This document shows positions 27,523 through 37,240 of a DNA stretch of 42,754 nt, piece by piece. This DNA comes from Opitutales bacterium (GTDB lineage: Bacteria > Verrucomicrobiota > Verrucomicrobiia > Opitutales > Opitutaceae): assembly GCA_900299415.1 (NCBI GenBank), contig OMJT01000162.1:1-42754 (forward strand), given 5' to 3'. The first letter of the stretch is position 1. Each line of letters starts with the position of its first letter. The notes under the pieces are model-generated. The model saw only the letters and a program-made list of their open reading frames with translations, made no database searches and was not told where the DNA came from. Made by a program: the position numbers and the translations under genes.

Positions 27523-28413
27523 TCAGCCCGGCAGGCGGAAGAGCCGCCGGGCATTGCGCGCCAGCACCGGCTCGAGCGCCGCAAGGTCGAGACCCGAGTT
27601 GCGGGCCTCCTCGACGAAGCGCACCAAGGCCGACTCGAGCTCATGCTTCGGGTAGAGGTTCAGCGGGAAATCCGAGCCGAACAACACCCGCTCCGGTCCG
27701 ACCTCCCCGATAAACTGGCCCCAAACTCCCGGCCCATACAGCAGTGGGGAGGCCGCGGTGTCGTAATAGAGGTTCTTGAGCTCCCGCACCGCCGGATCGC
27801 GGATCGGCAGCAGGCCGCCCCAGTGCGCGAGGATGAAGGTCGTGGCCGGAAACGCCCGGGCGAGGGTCTCGAAGTCCGCCAGCGGCGTCAGCACCCGTCC
27901 GGGATACGGCGGCGTGTCGGGATCGGTTACGTGCAGGTTGACCGGCAGCTGCAGTTCGGCCGCCAGGTTCAGCACCGCGGCGAAGACCGGGTCGTCGATT
28001 GCGTAGCCCTGCGAGTGGGGCGAAAGTTCCCCAAGGCCAATCAGGCCCTCCCCCACCGCACGGCGCACCTCGTCGAGCACGGCCGTACGTCCCGCCGACG
28101 GATGGATCGTGGCGCAGGCGGAAAGCCGGTCGGGATGCGCCTGGACGCACGCCGCGTAAAACCTATTCTGCAGCGCGCAGGTCTCCGGCTTCTGCCAATA
28201 CCAACCGAGCAGCACCGCGTGCCCGATATGCGCGTCGTCGAGCGCCCGCAGCAGGCCGTCGACCTCGAGGAAGCCCTGCACCAGGCGGCCGTTGGCGCGC
28301 CGGCGGGTGGAGAGCTTGGCCCAATGCGTTTCCCCCCGGGCTTCGGCCCAGGCCGCCGGGTCTCGGTTGGCGTCCGGCGGATAGAGGTGGATGTGGCTGT
28401 CGATCAGAAGCAC
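27523..28413 (-). CDS. Amidohydrolase family protein (TIM-barrel, Amidohydro_2-like)
   Basis: GTG start, LLIDSHIHLYPP, GLGELSPHSQGYAIDDP, LPVNLHVTDP, FILAHWGGLLP, RVLFGSDFPLNLYP. Confidence 0.88.
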   Translation of the reverse strand: MLLIDSHIHLYPPDANRDPAAWAEARGETHWAKLSTRRRANGRLVQGFLEVDGLLRALDDAHIGHAVLLGWYWQKPETCALQNRFYAACVQAHPDRLSACATIHPSAGRTAVLDEVRRAVGEGLIGLGELSPHSQGYAIDDPVFAAVLNLAAELQLPVNLHVTDPDTPPYPGRVLTPLADFETLARAFPATTFILAHWGGLLPIRDPAVRELKNLYYDTAASPLLYGPGVWGQFIGEVGPERVLFGSDFPLNLYPKHELESALVRFVEEARNSGLDLAALEPVLARNARRLFRLPG

Positions 28414-28630
28414 GGTCCCAAAACCGTCGCCCCTCCGTCCCGGCCGTGCAATGGCGTTTTCGGGGGTGCGCCGGGTCCGCCCTGTTTTCACCCAATTCGA
28501 GAGTGAGAGGGACGCCGGAACTGATCCAGTATCAAATTCGCAAAAGTTCGGTGCAGACCCCGGAGCCCGAAATCCCGGCGGATAAAATCCTTGCCGCGCG
28601 GGGGGCCCAACCAACAGATTCCGCCCCGCG

Positions 28631-29383
28631 ATGCTCCCTGAGGAATTCTACATTCGCAGCGCCATGGAGACCGAGGCGCGCGGCCCGTTCAATCTGGAGC
28701 AAGTGACCTCCTTGGCCGAGGCTGGGCAGGTGACTCTCGAGACGCTCTACTACGAGCCGGCCACGGAGAATTGGGTCGCGGTTGGCGCCAACGACGAGGT
28801 AAAGAACGCGGTCTTCCCAGAGAAGAAGAAGCTGACGGTCAAAAAGGACCACAAGATCGCAAAGCTCAACAAGGAGGACGACAGCTCCGCCCCGATCTCA
28901 GTCAACGACATGCTGGCGGCGGCCGAGGGCCGCACCGCCGAGACACGGGACAAGGCCGACCCTGCAATCGCGCAAGCCATTGCGGCGAAGATCGGCATGT
29001 GGTCCGGGATCGTGACGCTGCTGCTGGCGGCTACAGCCGAGATCATGCCTTCGTTAAACGTGCTTCTGGACTACCAGAACCAGAACATCTTCACCGCTCC
29101 GCTGGTCATTCTGGGGATCCTCGATGTCGTACTGGCGCTGTTCCTTGTGCTCGGCATGGCGTCAATTTACCCGTTCCTGCGTTTCCGCGCCGCCTTTGGC
29201 CTCGGCTTCATCGGCCTACTCGCGTGGGTTCATGGCACAACCTCGCACATTGCCTTCGTGGCATTCGGGTCGGTGGGCCTATACCTCTGCACGGTCTTTG
29301 TCCAATATGTGCCGGTTGGCATCTCTGCGGCGCTCGGCCTGATCGGCATGGGCGGCTACGCCTGGTTCGCGTTGAACAGCTGA
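28631..29383 (+). CDS. GYF_2/DUF4339-like domain membrane protein
   Basis: EFYIRSAMETEARGPFNLEQVTSLAEAGQVTLETLYYEPATENWVAVG is GYF_2-like, followed by about 4-5 TM segments. Confidence 0.7.
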   Translation: MLPEEFYIRSAMETEARGPFNLEQVTSLAEAGQVTLETLYYEPATENWVAVGANDEVKNAVFPEKKKLTVKKDHKIAKLNKEDDSSAPISVNDMLAAAEGRTAETRDKADPAIAQAIAAKIGMWSGIVTLLLAATAEIMPSLNVLLDYQNQNIFTAPLVILGILDVVLALFLVLGMASIYPFLRFRAAFGLGFIGLLAWVHGTTSHIAFVAFGSVGLYLCTVFVQYVPVGISAALGLIGMGGYAWFALNS

Positions 29384-29402
29384 CGGCCCGCAGGCCGCCC
29401 CG

Positions 29403-30884
29403 ATGAGCGCAAAGCGGTTGCAGTGGAGACACTGGAAGGAAGTGCTCCACCGCCGGATCTGGCAGAGTTCTTTCCGGCACGAAAAAGGGGCCGTCCGCTG
29501 GCTCCTCGCTTTCCTGCGAGTCTGTTCAATCTCCTACACGGTCTTTATGGAGACTGCCGCGGCCAGCCGGGCCGCGGCACTCAGCTTCAATTCGGTCCTT
29601 GGGCTCGGTCCCCTCGTCGCCATCACCGTGCTCGTCGCCGGCTTCGTCCTCGGGAAAAGCAACGATCCCAATCTCGTCGCGAACAACCTCAATCGGTTGC
29701 TTCATTTCGTGGCCCCACAGCTCGCCACCTACGAACGAACGGCCCCAGGCGCGATCGCTGCGGCGCCCGATGTCGCGGCGGTCAACCCCGAGGTTGTTAC
29801 TATGCTCAACGGGTTTATCACGAGCGCCCAGTCAGGCTCGGCCGGAGTCCTCGGTGCGCTCTCGCTAATCCTAATCGTGCTCCTGCTCTTCAAGTCGATC
29901 GAGGACGCCTTCAACGACATCTGGGGCGTGCGTAATGGTCGCTCGGTCATGGTGCGGATCGTATACTACTGGACGATTCTGACGCTCGGCGCGGTGCTCT
30001 TCTTCACCGCGCTGACCTTGCTCGGCGCCAGTGCAGCCCTGTTCACCTTCACAGAGAAGTTCCCCCTCGGCGACGAACTGATCGGCCTCCTCAAGTGGCT
30101 GCTGCCCGCGTTTTCCTTCCTGCTACTGGCTGGCATGCTGACGCTCTTCTACCGGGTGATTCCGAACACCCGGGTCTATTGGCGGGCGGCCTTCGCCGGT
30201 GCGCTGGTCGTCACCGCGCTGCTGCTGCTGAACAACTTCGTCGCCCTGTTCTACGTCCGCCGCGTGGTACTAATGAAGAGCCTGTATGGCTCCGCGGCGA
30301 TGCCGTTCGTGATCATGCTCGGCATCTACATCTTCTGGCTCTACCTGCTCGTCGGCGGCATCATCAGCTACGCGGTGCAAAACTTCCACCTCCGCAGCAG
30401 CCAGGTCGCGTGGGGCGGCCTCAGCGAATCCATGCGCGAGCGGCTCTCGCTCATCGTGCTGCTCACGATCTGCCGGCGCTTCCAGGCCTGCCTCCCGCCC
30501 GTCACGGCTTCGCACCTCGGCACCATCATCCGGGTGCCCACCCAAATCCTCAACGCCAGCCTTACCCGGCTTGTCGATCTCGGCCTCGTCAATCCCATGC
30601 CCCCACCCGAGCACGGCTCGTCGACCGACTACCTCTATCAACCCGCCCGCCCACTCAACCGGATGACCCTCGCCAACTTCAAGGATGTCTTCGCCCGCCA
30701 TGGGGACGATCCTACAACCGAGGCCATCGACTCGCTCGACCCACTGGTCGGCCGTTACCAAGAACGGCTGAGATCCCTCGCCGCCGGCGACGCGGATCTC
30801 CTGACCAAGCCCCTCGACCAACTTCTGGTGGAGATCCCATTCGACGACACGACCCCACCGTTTTCGCGACTGGCCAGCCCGTAA
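29403..30884 (+). CDS. YihY/virulence factor BrkB family inner-membrane protein
   Basis: AASRAAALSFNSVLGLGPLVAITVLVAGFVLG...IEDAFNDIWGVRNGRSVMVRIVYYWTILTLGAVLF...FYRVIPNTRVYWRAAFAGALVVTALLLLNNFVALF. Confidence 0.9.
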   Translation: MSAKRLQWRHWKEVLHRRIWQSSFRHEKGAVRWLLAFLRVCSISYTVFMETAAASRAAALSFNSVLGLGPLVAITVLVAGFVLGKSNDPNLVANNLNRLLHFVAPQLATYERTAPGAIAAAPDVAAVNPEVVTMLNGFITSAQSGSAGVLGALSLILIVLLLFKSIEDAFNDIWGVRNGRSVMVRIVYYWTILTLGAVLFFTALTLLGASAALFTFTEKFPLGDELIGLLKWLLPAFSFLLLAGMLTLFYRVIPNTRVYWRAAFAGALVVTALLLLNNFVALFYVRRVVLMKSLYGSAAMPFVIMLGIYIFWLYLLVGGIISYAVQNFHLRSSQVAWGGLSESMRERLSLIVLLTICRRFQACLPPVTASHLGTIIRVPTQILNASLTRLVDLGLVNPMPPPEHGSSTDYLYQPARPLNRMTLANFKDVFARHGDDPTTEAIDSLDPLVGRYQERLRSLAAGDADLLTKPLDQLLVEIPFDDTTPPFSRLASP

Positions 30885-30990
30885 CCCGAACCGGGACACC
30901 TGCAGGGCATGGTCGGAGCCGCCCCCTCGGCGCAGCGGAATTCACCCTTGCCAGAAGTCGCCCCCGACCTAGCGTCGGCGATTCCCCATC

Positions 30991-32676
30991 ATGATCTCCT
31001 GGATCCAGCGCACCTTTCAGCACCATTTCCGGGCCGTTTTCGCGGTGATGCTGATTCTGACCATTGTCTCGTTCGTCTTCATCTACAGCCCCTCCTCCGG
31101 CATCGGCAACTCCGAGGGCCGGGCGGCGCAGAGCCAACCGTATTTCGACCTCAACCTAGCTTCCGGGACGGACCAACAGAAGCTCCTCAACGACGCCCTC
31201 CTGAGCATCAACCTCCAGGTTGGCACCTCGGCGGGCATGGACAGCTCCCAGCTTCAGACATACGCGCTGCGCCGCTATGCCGCCCTGCACGTCGCAGCGC
31301 AGCTCCACGTGCCGAATCCCACCCAGGCCGAGCTCACCGACCACCTCAAGTCGATGCCAATATTCGCCGGAGCCGACGGCCAGTTTGACGCCGCCCACTA
31401 CTCCACTTTCCGCCTTTCGCTGAAGTCGGGCACCGTCGGCGCCAGCGAGGCCGCAATCACGCGAGTGCTGCAGGACGACTGGCGCGCCGGCGTGGTGCAG
31501 CGACTGCTCGGCGGACCGGGCTATGTGCAGTCCGGAGAGATCGAAACGCAGCTCAAGTATCTCGATACGCAGTGGAAGGTAGCCTACGCCGCCGTGGACT
31601 TTACCGCCTTCAAGCCCGAGATCGCCGCCACCGACGTTGCCCTGACCAAGTATTTTGAGGACAACCTGTTCCGGTACGAGGTGCCGCCGCAGGTCCGCGT
31701 GCGCTATGCGGAGTTTCCCACCTCGGCCTACACCGCCCAGGTCACCGTGACCGACGACGAGCTGAAGTCCTTCTACCAGTCCAACCCCGGCCGCTTCCCG
31801 AAGCCCGCCGCGGCGACGCCAGCCACGCCGGCGCTCACCCCGGCCGCCACCGATGTCGATGCCGACTTCGCCGCAGTGCGCCCGCAGGTTGAGGCTGCCC
31901 TCCGCAATGACAAGGCCCTGCGCATCGCGACCCGCGAGGCCTCCAGCCTCACCTTCGCCCTCTACGACCGGAAGGTCACGGCCGGCGACTCGCTGACCAA
32001 GTTCCTTGCCGAACAGAAGATCACCCTGAAGGCCGCCGCACCCTTCAGCCGCAACGCCGCCCCGGCCGAGTTCGGCGGATCCGGTGCCGTCGTCGAGGAG
32101 GCCTTTAAGCTCGACGCCAAGCGCTTCTCATCCGACGCCGTCCCACTCGAAAATTCCGCCGTGGTGTTATTCTGGGACGAAACCATCCCAGCCCGGAAGC
32201 CCACTTTTGCGGAGGTCCGGGCCAAGGTCGCCATAGATTACATCGAGAACGAGCGCCGCGTGCGCTTCGCCGAAGCCGGCCGCACGCTCCGCGGCCAGAT
32301 CGAGACCCGCGTGAAGGCCGGCGAGGCGTTTCCCGCCGCCGCCACGTCCGCCGCCGCGGCCGCAGGCGTGAAGCTCGAGGTCAAGGAGCCCAATGCCTTC
32401 ACCTACCGCACCCCCCCCGCTGAGGTGGATGCCGCCGTCCTCGGCGCGGTCGACCGACTCGAGAAGGGCACCGTTTCCGACTTAGTCGCCGGTGGGGACA
32501 AGTCTTACATCATCCACGTAAAGGAAAAAACCCTGCCGGAGGTGACGGCTGCGAGCCCAACGTTCGAGTCGAGCAGGGCACAGCTCGCTTCTGCCATGGC
32601 CAGCTTTAATGCCGACGCCTATCTCGAGGAGATTGTCAGCCAAGAGCTCAAGAAAAGCGCTCCCGCCACCCCCTGA
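30991..32676 (+). CDS. SurA/PpiD-like periplasmic folding factor
   Basis: N-terminal anchor MISWIQRTFQHHFRAVFAVMLILTIVSFVFIYSP; SurA_N-like helical region; PPIase-like C-terminal region lacks clear parvulin motifs by eye. Confidence 0.75.
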   Translation: MISWIQRTFQHHFRAVFAVMLILTIVSFVFIYSPSSGIGNSEGRAAQSQPYFDLNLASGTDQQKLLNDALLSINLQVGTSAGMDSSQLQTYALRRYAALHVAAQLHVPNPTQAELTDHLKSMPIFAGADGQFDAAHYSTFRLSLKSGTVGASEAAITRVLQDDWRAGVVQRLLGGPGYVQSGEIETQLKYLDTQWKVAYAAVDFTAFKPEIAATDVALTKYFEDNLFRYEVPPQVRVRYAEFPTSAYTAQVTVTDDELKSFYQSNPGRFPKPAAATPATPALTPAATDVDADFAAVRPQVEAALRNDKALRIATREASSLTFALYDRKVTAGDSLTKFLAEQKITLKAAAPFSRNAAPAEFGGSGAVVEEAFKLDAKRFSSDAVPLENSAVVLFWDETIPARKPTFAEVRAKVAIDYIENERRVRFAEAGRTLRGQIETRVKAGEAFPAAATSAAAAAGVKLEVKEPNAFTYRTPPAEVDAAVLGAVDRLEKGTVSDLVAGGDKSYIIHVKEKTLPEVTAASPTFESSRAQLASAMASFNADAYLEEIVSQELKKSAPATP

Positions 32677-32945
32677 GCCGACCGCTCATCCCCGCGTCCG
32701 ACCACTGGGGCCAAAGTTTCTGGAAATCCCTTCCCCATCAGGAATTCTGCGCCGATGACCCGTCAGACATGCATCGCCCGACCGTCGTTTTCGGCAGCAA
32801 ATCCGCGTAACTTCCCCTGCCTTGGACCGTCTGTCTGCGCGGTGCCCCAGACAAGTCCGGAGCGCCAGAGACGGCGCGGCGCTGGCTGACAGCTCCTATC
32901 CCGGCTCCTTCACCGTCATTTTTTCCCGATTTTTCAAACGCTGCC

Positions 32946-34466
32946 ATGTCACGCCATCAACTCCGAGCCACGATCCTCACCGCCAGCCTTGGCCTCGCCG
33001 CCGTGCTGCCCGCCTCCGCCGCCGCGGCTGCCGCGGCCGCTCCGGCTGCCGCCACCCCGGCCCGGCCCCAGATCCGCCTGACCCTGAATGAGGCGGTCGC
33101 CACCGCGCTGGAGAAGAATTTCGATAAGCTGCTCCAGGACATCACTCTCACAAACGGCAAAGAGAGCTACAACAGCGCCAAGCTGGAATATCGGCCGACG
33201 ATGTCGATCAGCTCCAATCTGAGCCAGTCGCAGAACGGCGCGACCGGCTCGGCGACTGGCCGCAGCGACCATGTCGACAGCCAGTCCGTCAGCGCCTCGA
33301 TCTCCCAGAAGATCCCGACCGGCGCCCAGGTCAGCCTGACCTCGACCATCCTTAGCCGCGCCAACACCGCGAAATCGCCAACCACCCCGAACTTCGGCCG
33401 CTCCCTCACGCTCTCGGTCTCGCAGCCCCTACTCCGCGGCGCCGGCACGAAGTACAACCTGACCAGCCTTCGCCAGAGCAAGATCTCCCTCGACCAGTCC
33501 TACCTTAGCTACAAGACGTTCCTGATCACGACGGTCAACAGCGTCGAGAGCGCCTACACCAGCCTCTACCTCGCCCGCCAGCGGCTCGACATCCAAGTCC
33601 AGAGCCTCGCGCTCGCCAAGCAGGTCTACGATGAGCAGAACACCCGCTTCCAGGCCGGCCTCGTGACCCCACTCAACCTCTACGGCGCGGAGAACAACTA
33701 CATCAGCAGTCAGAACTCGCTCGAACAGCAGAAGCTCTCCCTCAGCCAGGCTGAGGACGCCTTCCGCCAGCTGCTCGGCGGCGGCGACTTCAACGTCGAG
33801 ATCATCCCGACCGAGGACCTTTCCGCTGAAGCGCTGACTACGCCGACCGTCGAGGGCTCCTACCGCCTCGCGCTTGATCGGGGCGTGGACTATCAGAACC
33901 GCAAGCTCGCCGTGCAGGTCGCCGAGATGAACCTCGACACGGCCAAGAGCAACTTGAAGCCCTCGCTGACCCTGACGGGCAGCGTGACCAGCTCTGACAA
34001 CGCCGTTTCCAATTGGGGTTCCACCTACCATAAGCTCTCCGAGTCGCAGAACGTTGGCTGGAACGTCGGTCTCGCGCTGAGCATTCCGCTCGGCGAGCGC
34101 AGCGACCGAATCACCTACCGCACCCGCCTCAACGCCCTCCAGACGGCGAAGATCAATCTCACCAAATTCGAGCTCGATACGATGGTGTCGGTTCGGTCCG
34201 CTGTGAACAGCGTCGCAAACTCGATCCGGACAGTTGAGCTCTCCACCCGCCAGGCCGAGCTGAGCCGCCTCACCTATGAGGCCGAGAAGCAGAAGTTCGA
34301 CGTCGGCAATAGCACGATCCGTACGCTTAACCAGGCGCAGAACGACCTCGATAACTCCCGCCTGACGCTGGTGAACAACAAGATCACCCTGCGCAACAAC
34401 GTCAACGCCCTGCGCCGCATCGAGAACACCACCCTCGATCGCTACAACATCAAGATGCCGGAGTGA
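32946..34466 (+). CDS. TolC family outer membrane protein
   Basis: Signal peptide, RLTLNEAVATALEKNFDKLLQDI, repeated coiled-coil halves, LNQAQNDLDNSRLTLVNNKITLRNNVNALRRIEN. Confidence 0.92.
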   Translation: MSRHQLRATILTASLGLAAVLPASAAAAAAAAPAAATPARPQIRLTLNEAVATALEKNFDKLLQDITLTNGKESYNSAKLEYRPTMSISSNLSQSQNGATGSATGRSDHVDSQSVSASISQKIPTGAQVSLTSTILSRANTAKSPTTPNFGRSLTLSVSQPLLRGAGTKYNLTSLRQSKISLDQSYLSYKTFLITTVNSVESAYTSLYLARQRLDIQVQSLALAKQVYDEQNTRFQAGLVTPLNLYGAENNYISSQNSLEQQKLSLSQAEDAFRQLLGGGDFNVEIIPTEDLSAEALTTPTVEGSYRLALDRGVDYQNRKLAVQVAEMNLDTAKSNLKPSLTLTGSVTSSDNAVSNWGSTYHKLSESQNVGWNVGLALSIPLGERSDRITYRTRLNALQTAKINLTKFELDTMVSVRSAVNSVANSIRTVELSTRQAELSRLTYEAEKQKFDVGNSTIRTLNQAQNDLDNSRLTLVNNKITLRNNVNALRRIENTTLDRYNIKMPE

Positions 34467-34486
34467 GCCGACATCCCGTCTCCTTC

Positions 34487-34517
34487 AAAAGGCGCCGGCT
34501 ACTCTGGCGCCTTTTTT
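34487..34517 (+). terminator. Rho-independent terminator between convergent tolC-like gene and miaA (may serve both)
   Basis: aaaaggcgcc-ggctactct-ggcgcctttttt. Confidence 0.85.
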
Positions 34518-34521
34518 GTGC

Positions 34522-35424
34522 TCAGAATTCCACGGTCGCGCCGTCGTCCTGTTCCGCCAGCAGGATCACGCGGTGCTCCGGTAGCTGGGTGCGGAACCAG
34601 GTGCGCTGCTTTTTCACCAGCGCCCGAGTATTGGCACCCATCTCCGCCGCCAGACGCGCGGGCGCCAGTCCGCCATCGAGCATGGCCAGCACTTCGCGGT
34701 AGCCGATCGCCCGGGCCGCACTGGGATTCCGTTCCAAGCCCGCCGCCCGCAGGCGCTGCACCTCTTCGACCAGGCCGGCCGCCAGCATGGCTTCGACCCG
34801 GAGGGCGATGCGTCGCTCTAGATCCGCGGGAGTGCGGTCGAGCCGGGTTAGCCGCACCTCGCAGTCCGCAAAGGCCCCCGGGATCGCGGCGAAGCGCTCC
34901 GCCAGCACCGCCAGCGTGAGCCCGGAGGCCCGGCAGCGCTCCAGGGCCCGCGCCACTCGGCGCGGGTTCGCGACATCCAGCGACCCGAGGCCCGCGGGGT
35001 TCAGGTGCCGTAGTTCGGCCAGCGCGGCCTCGGGCTTCAGCGCCACGACCGACGCCCGCACTTCCGGCGGAACCTCCACATCATCGGTGACCGCTCCCAG
35101 GAAGGCCTTCAGGTAGAATCCGCTCCCGCCCACGACCAGCACCCGGCGCCCGCGGACGAGGATGTCGTCCACTGCCTGCCGCGCGAGTTGAGTATATCGG
35201 GCCACATCCATGGGCTCGGCCGCCTCGAGCACGTCGATCAGGTGGTGCGGCACCCGTGCGCGCTCGGCCGCCGAGGGCTTGGCCGTGCCGAGATCCATGC
35301 CCCGGTAGAAAAGCTGCGAGTCGCACGAGACGATCTCCGCCCCGTTCGCCTCCGCCCACCGCAACGCCGCTCCGGTCTTGCCGACAGCAGTGCAGCCGGT
35401 GAGCAGGTGGAGCCGCGGTTTCAC
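34522..35424 (-). CDS. miaA: tRNA dimethylallyltransferase
   Basis: LHLLTGCTAVGKTGAALRWAEANGAEIVSCDSQLFYRGMDLGTAKPSAAERARVPHHLIDVLEAAEPMDVARYTQLA; GTG start proposed. Confidence 0.95.
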   Translation of the reverse strand: MKPRLHLLTGCTAVGKTGAALRWAEANGAEIVSCDSQLFYRGMDLGTAKPSAAERARVPHHLIDVLEAAEPMDVARYTQLARQAVDDILVRGRRVLVVGGSGFYLKAFLGAVTDDVEVPPEVRASVVALKPEAALAELRHLNPAGLGSLDVANPRRVARALERCRASGLTLAVLAERFAAIPGAFADCEVRLTRLDRTPADLERRIALRVEAMLAAGLVEEVQRLRAAGLERNPSAARAIGYREVLAMLDGGLAPARLAAEMGANTRALVKKQRTWFRTQLPEHRVILLAEQDDGATVEF

Positions 35425-35495
35425 TCCGGGAGCGAAACCACAGACACGGCGAGAAGAAAGCCGGAATCCCAGTACATCCCATTTTATCCGAGAAG

Positions 35496-35542
35496 GCGAA
35501 GTGAGCCAAGCGAGGCCGTTCCGGCCTCGGCGCATACTTCGC
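35496..35542. repeat. Nested palindrome in the miaA/lipid-kinase divergent intergenic region
   Basis: Outer GCGAAGT...ACTTCGC (7 bp), inner CGAGGCCG-TTC-CGGCCTCG (8 bp). Confidence 0.6.
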
Positions 35543-35558
35543 ACTCTAGGGACAAACA

Positions 35559-36476
35559 ATGGCCGCCAGTCTCGGCTCGACGCGAGAGCGGCACGCGGGA
35601 TTGAGTCGTCCTTCGGTGAAACCCCGATTCATCCTCAATCCGCGTTCCGGCCGCAGCCGGCCCGCCGTGGGCCCAGTTCGGGATTGGGCCGCCCGGCACG
35701 GCGCGGAGGTCGTCGCCACCGAGCGCCCCGGCCATGGACGGGAGCTCGCCCAGCGGGCCTTGGATGCGGGGATCGAACTGATCGTCGCCGTCGGGGGTGA
35801 CGGCACGATGAACGAGATCGCCTCCGTGCTCTGCGGCAACCCGGCGACGTTCGGGCTCATCCCTTGCGGCTCGGGCAACGGCCTCGCCCGCCAGCTCGGC
35901 ATCCACGGTTCGCTCACCCATGCCCTCGACCTCCTGCGCGTTGGCCGGACGGCCGTGATCGACAGCGGCTTGGCGGACGGGCACCCGTTCTTCACCGTGG
36001 CCGGGCTGGGCTTCGAGGCTGAGCTCGCAGCCCGTTTCAACCGGCTTAAGAAACGCGGTTTCCTCCGCTACCTCACCACGGGGACCGACCTGTGGCGCGG
36101 CTACGAGTGCGGCGACTACACGATCCAACACCCGGGAGGGTCGGAGACGGTCCGGGCCTTCACCGTCGCCGTCGCCAATGCCGCCCAGTACGGCAACGAC
36201 GCCCTCATCGCTCCCGGGGCGCGGCTCGACGACGGCCTGATCAACCTGACCGCCCTGCCTCCGGTAAGGTGGTGGCACGGGCCGGGGCTCCTTCAGCGTA
36301 TGTTTGCCGGCACGCTCTCGCTCGACCCCCGGGTGCGACTGCAAGCCGGACCAAGGTTTGTGGTCGAGCGCCCGCAGCCCGGACTGCTGCACACCGACGG
36401 CGAAACTCACGCCGCCGGGACGCGGGTGGAGTTTACCGTACGGCCCGCAAGCCTGCGGATCCGCGTGCCGGCCTGA
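35559..36476 (+). CDS. Diacylglycerol kinase-like lipid kinase (YegS/DagK family)
   Basis: FILNPRSGRSR, IELIVAVGGDGTMNEIASVL, FGLIPCGSGNGLARQLGI. Confidence 0.92.
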   Translation: MAASLGSTRERHAGLSRPSVKPRFILNPRSGRSRPAVGPVRDWAARHGAEVVATERPGHGRELAQRALDAGIELIVAVGGDGTMNEIASVLCGNPATFGLIPCGSGNGLARQLGIHGSLTHALDLLRVGRTAVIDSGLADGHPFFTVAGLGFEAELAARFNRLKKRGFLRYLTTGTDLWRGYECGDYTIQHPGGSETVRAFTVAVANAAQYGNDALIAPGARLDDGLINLTALPPVRWWHGPGLLQRMFAGTLSLDPRVRLQAGPRFVVERPQPGLLHTDGETHAAGTRVEFTVRPASLRIRVPA

Positions 36477-36482
36477 GCCGGC

Positions 36483-37064
36483 TCAGCGCGTCTCGAACCA
36501 CTTCGTTTCGGCTCGCGCGCCGGCCGAGGCCTCGATCTCGCGGAAAATGCCCGGGACGGTGTCCGTCACCCGGAAAAGCTCTAGGTTCGAGGGCTTGAAA
36601 AAGCGGTCCTGCAGCATCCGCTGGAAGAGTCTCAGGAGATCGTCGTAAAACCCATCCTGGTTGAGGAACACGCAGGGCTTCCGCACCACGTCGAGCTGGC
36701 GCAGGGTGAGGATCTCGAGGATCTCCTCGAGCGTGCCCCAGCCGCCGGGCAACGCCACGAAGGCGTCGGCCCTGGCCTCCATGAGGAGCTTGCGCTCGCG
36801 CATCGTGATCACCGTCACGAGCTCGTCCGCCTCGTCGAAGGCGAGCTCCCGCGCCTTCATGAACTCTGGGATCACCCCGACGACGCGCCCGCCCGCCGCC
36901 TTCACTGCCCGGGCCGTGGCCCCCATCAGGCCGGTCTTGCCGCCGCCATAAACGAGGTCCCAACCCTGCCGCACCATTTCCGTGCCCAGAGCCGTGGCGG
37001 CTTGGGCGTACTTCGGGTCGATCCGGTCGCTGGAGGAGCAGTAGACGCAGAGGAGGCGGGCCAT
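36483..37064 (-). CDS. LOG family protein (TIGR00730-type; cytokinin riboside 5'-monophosphate phosphoribohydrolase-like)
   Basis: RLLCVYCSSSDRIDPKY, LVYGGGKTGLMGATA, VALPGGWGTLEEILEILTLRQL. Confidence 0.93.
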   Translation of the reverse strand: MARLLCVYCSSSDRIDPKYAQAATALGTEMVRQGWDLVYGGGKTGLMGATARAVKAAGGRVVGVIPEFMKARELAFDEADELVTVITMRERKLLMEARADAFVALPGGWGTLEEILEILTLRQLDVVRKPCVFLNQDGFYDDLLRLFQRMLQDRFFKPSNLELFRVTDTVPGIFREIEASAGARAETKWFETR

Positions 37065-37077
37065 CGCGGAAGTGAGT

Positions 37078-37112
37078 GTGGAAAGTGGGGATCGTGAAAG
37101 TGAAGGTGAAAA
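37078..37112 (+). repeat. Purine-rich copy of the dispersed intergenic repeat
   Basis: gtggaaagtggggatcgtgaaagtgaaggtgaaaa; similar purine-rich sequence continues to about 37138. Confidence 0.6.
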
Positions 37113-37164
37113 GTGAGTGAGAGTGGAAAGGGAGAGTGTCGAACCAGGATGCTCCGATCGCCGG

Positions 37165-37234
37165 CACTTTCACCCCTCACTTTTCACCCACTTTCATTTT
37201 TCCTTTCACGATCACCACGCTCACGTTCACTTCC
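37165..37234 (-). repeat. Inverted, pyrimidine-rich copy of the same repeat
   Basis: Reverse complement contains gtgaacgtgagcgtggtgatcgtgaaagg...atgaaagtgggtgaaaagtgag. Confidence 0.55.
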
Positions 37235-37240
37235 GCCACC

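Noticed and set aside
32677-32945. 269-nt intergenic gap before the TolC-like gene as an ncRNA
   Set aside because: No recognisable conserved RNA architecture or clear terminator hairpin by eye; only a covariance search could support it
37066-37240. Possible CRISPR array or minisatellite
   Set aside because: Units are irregular, purine/pyrimidine-rich and inverted, with no regular spacers
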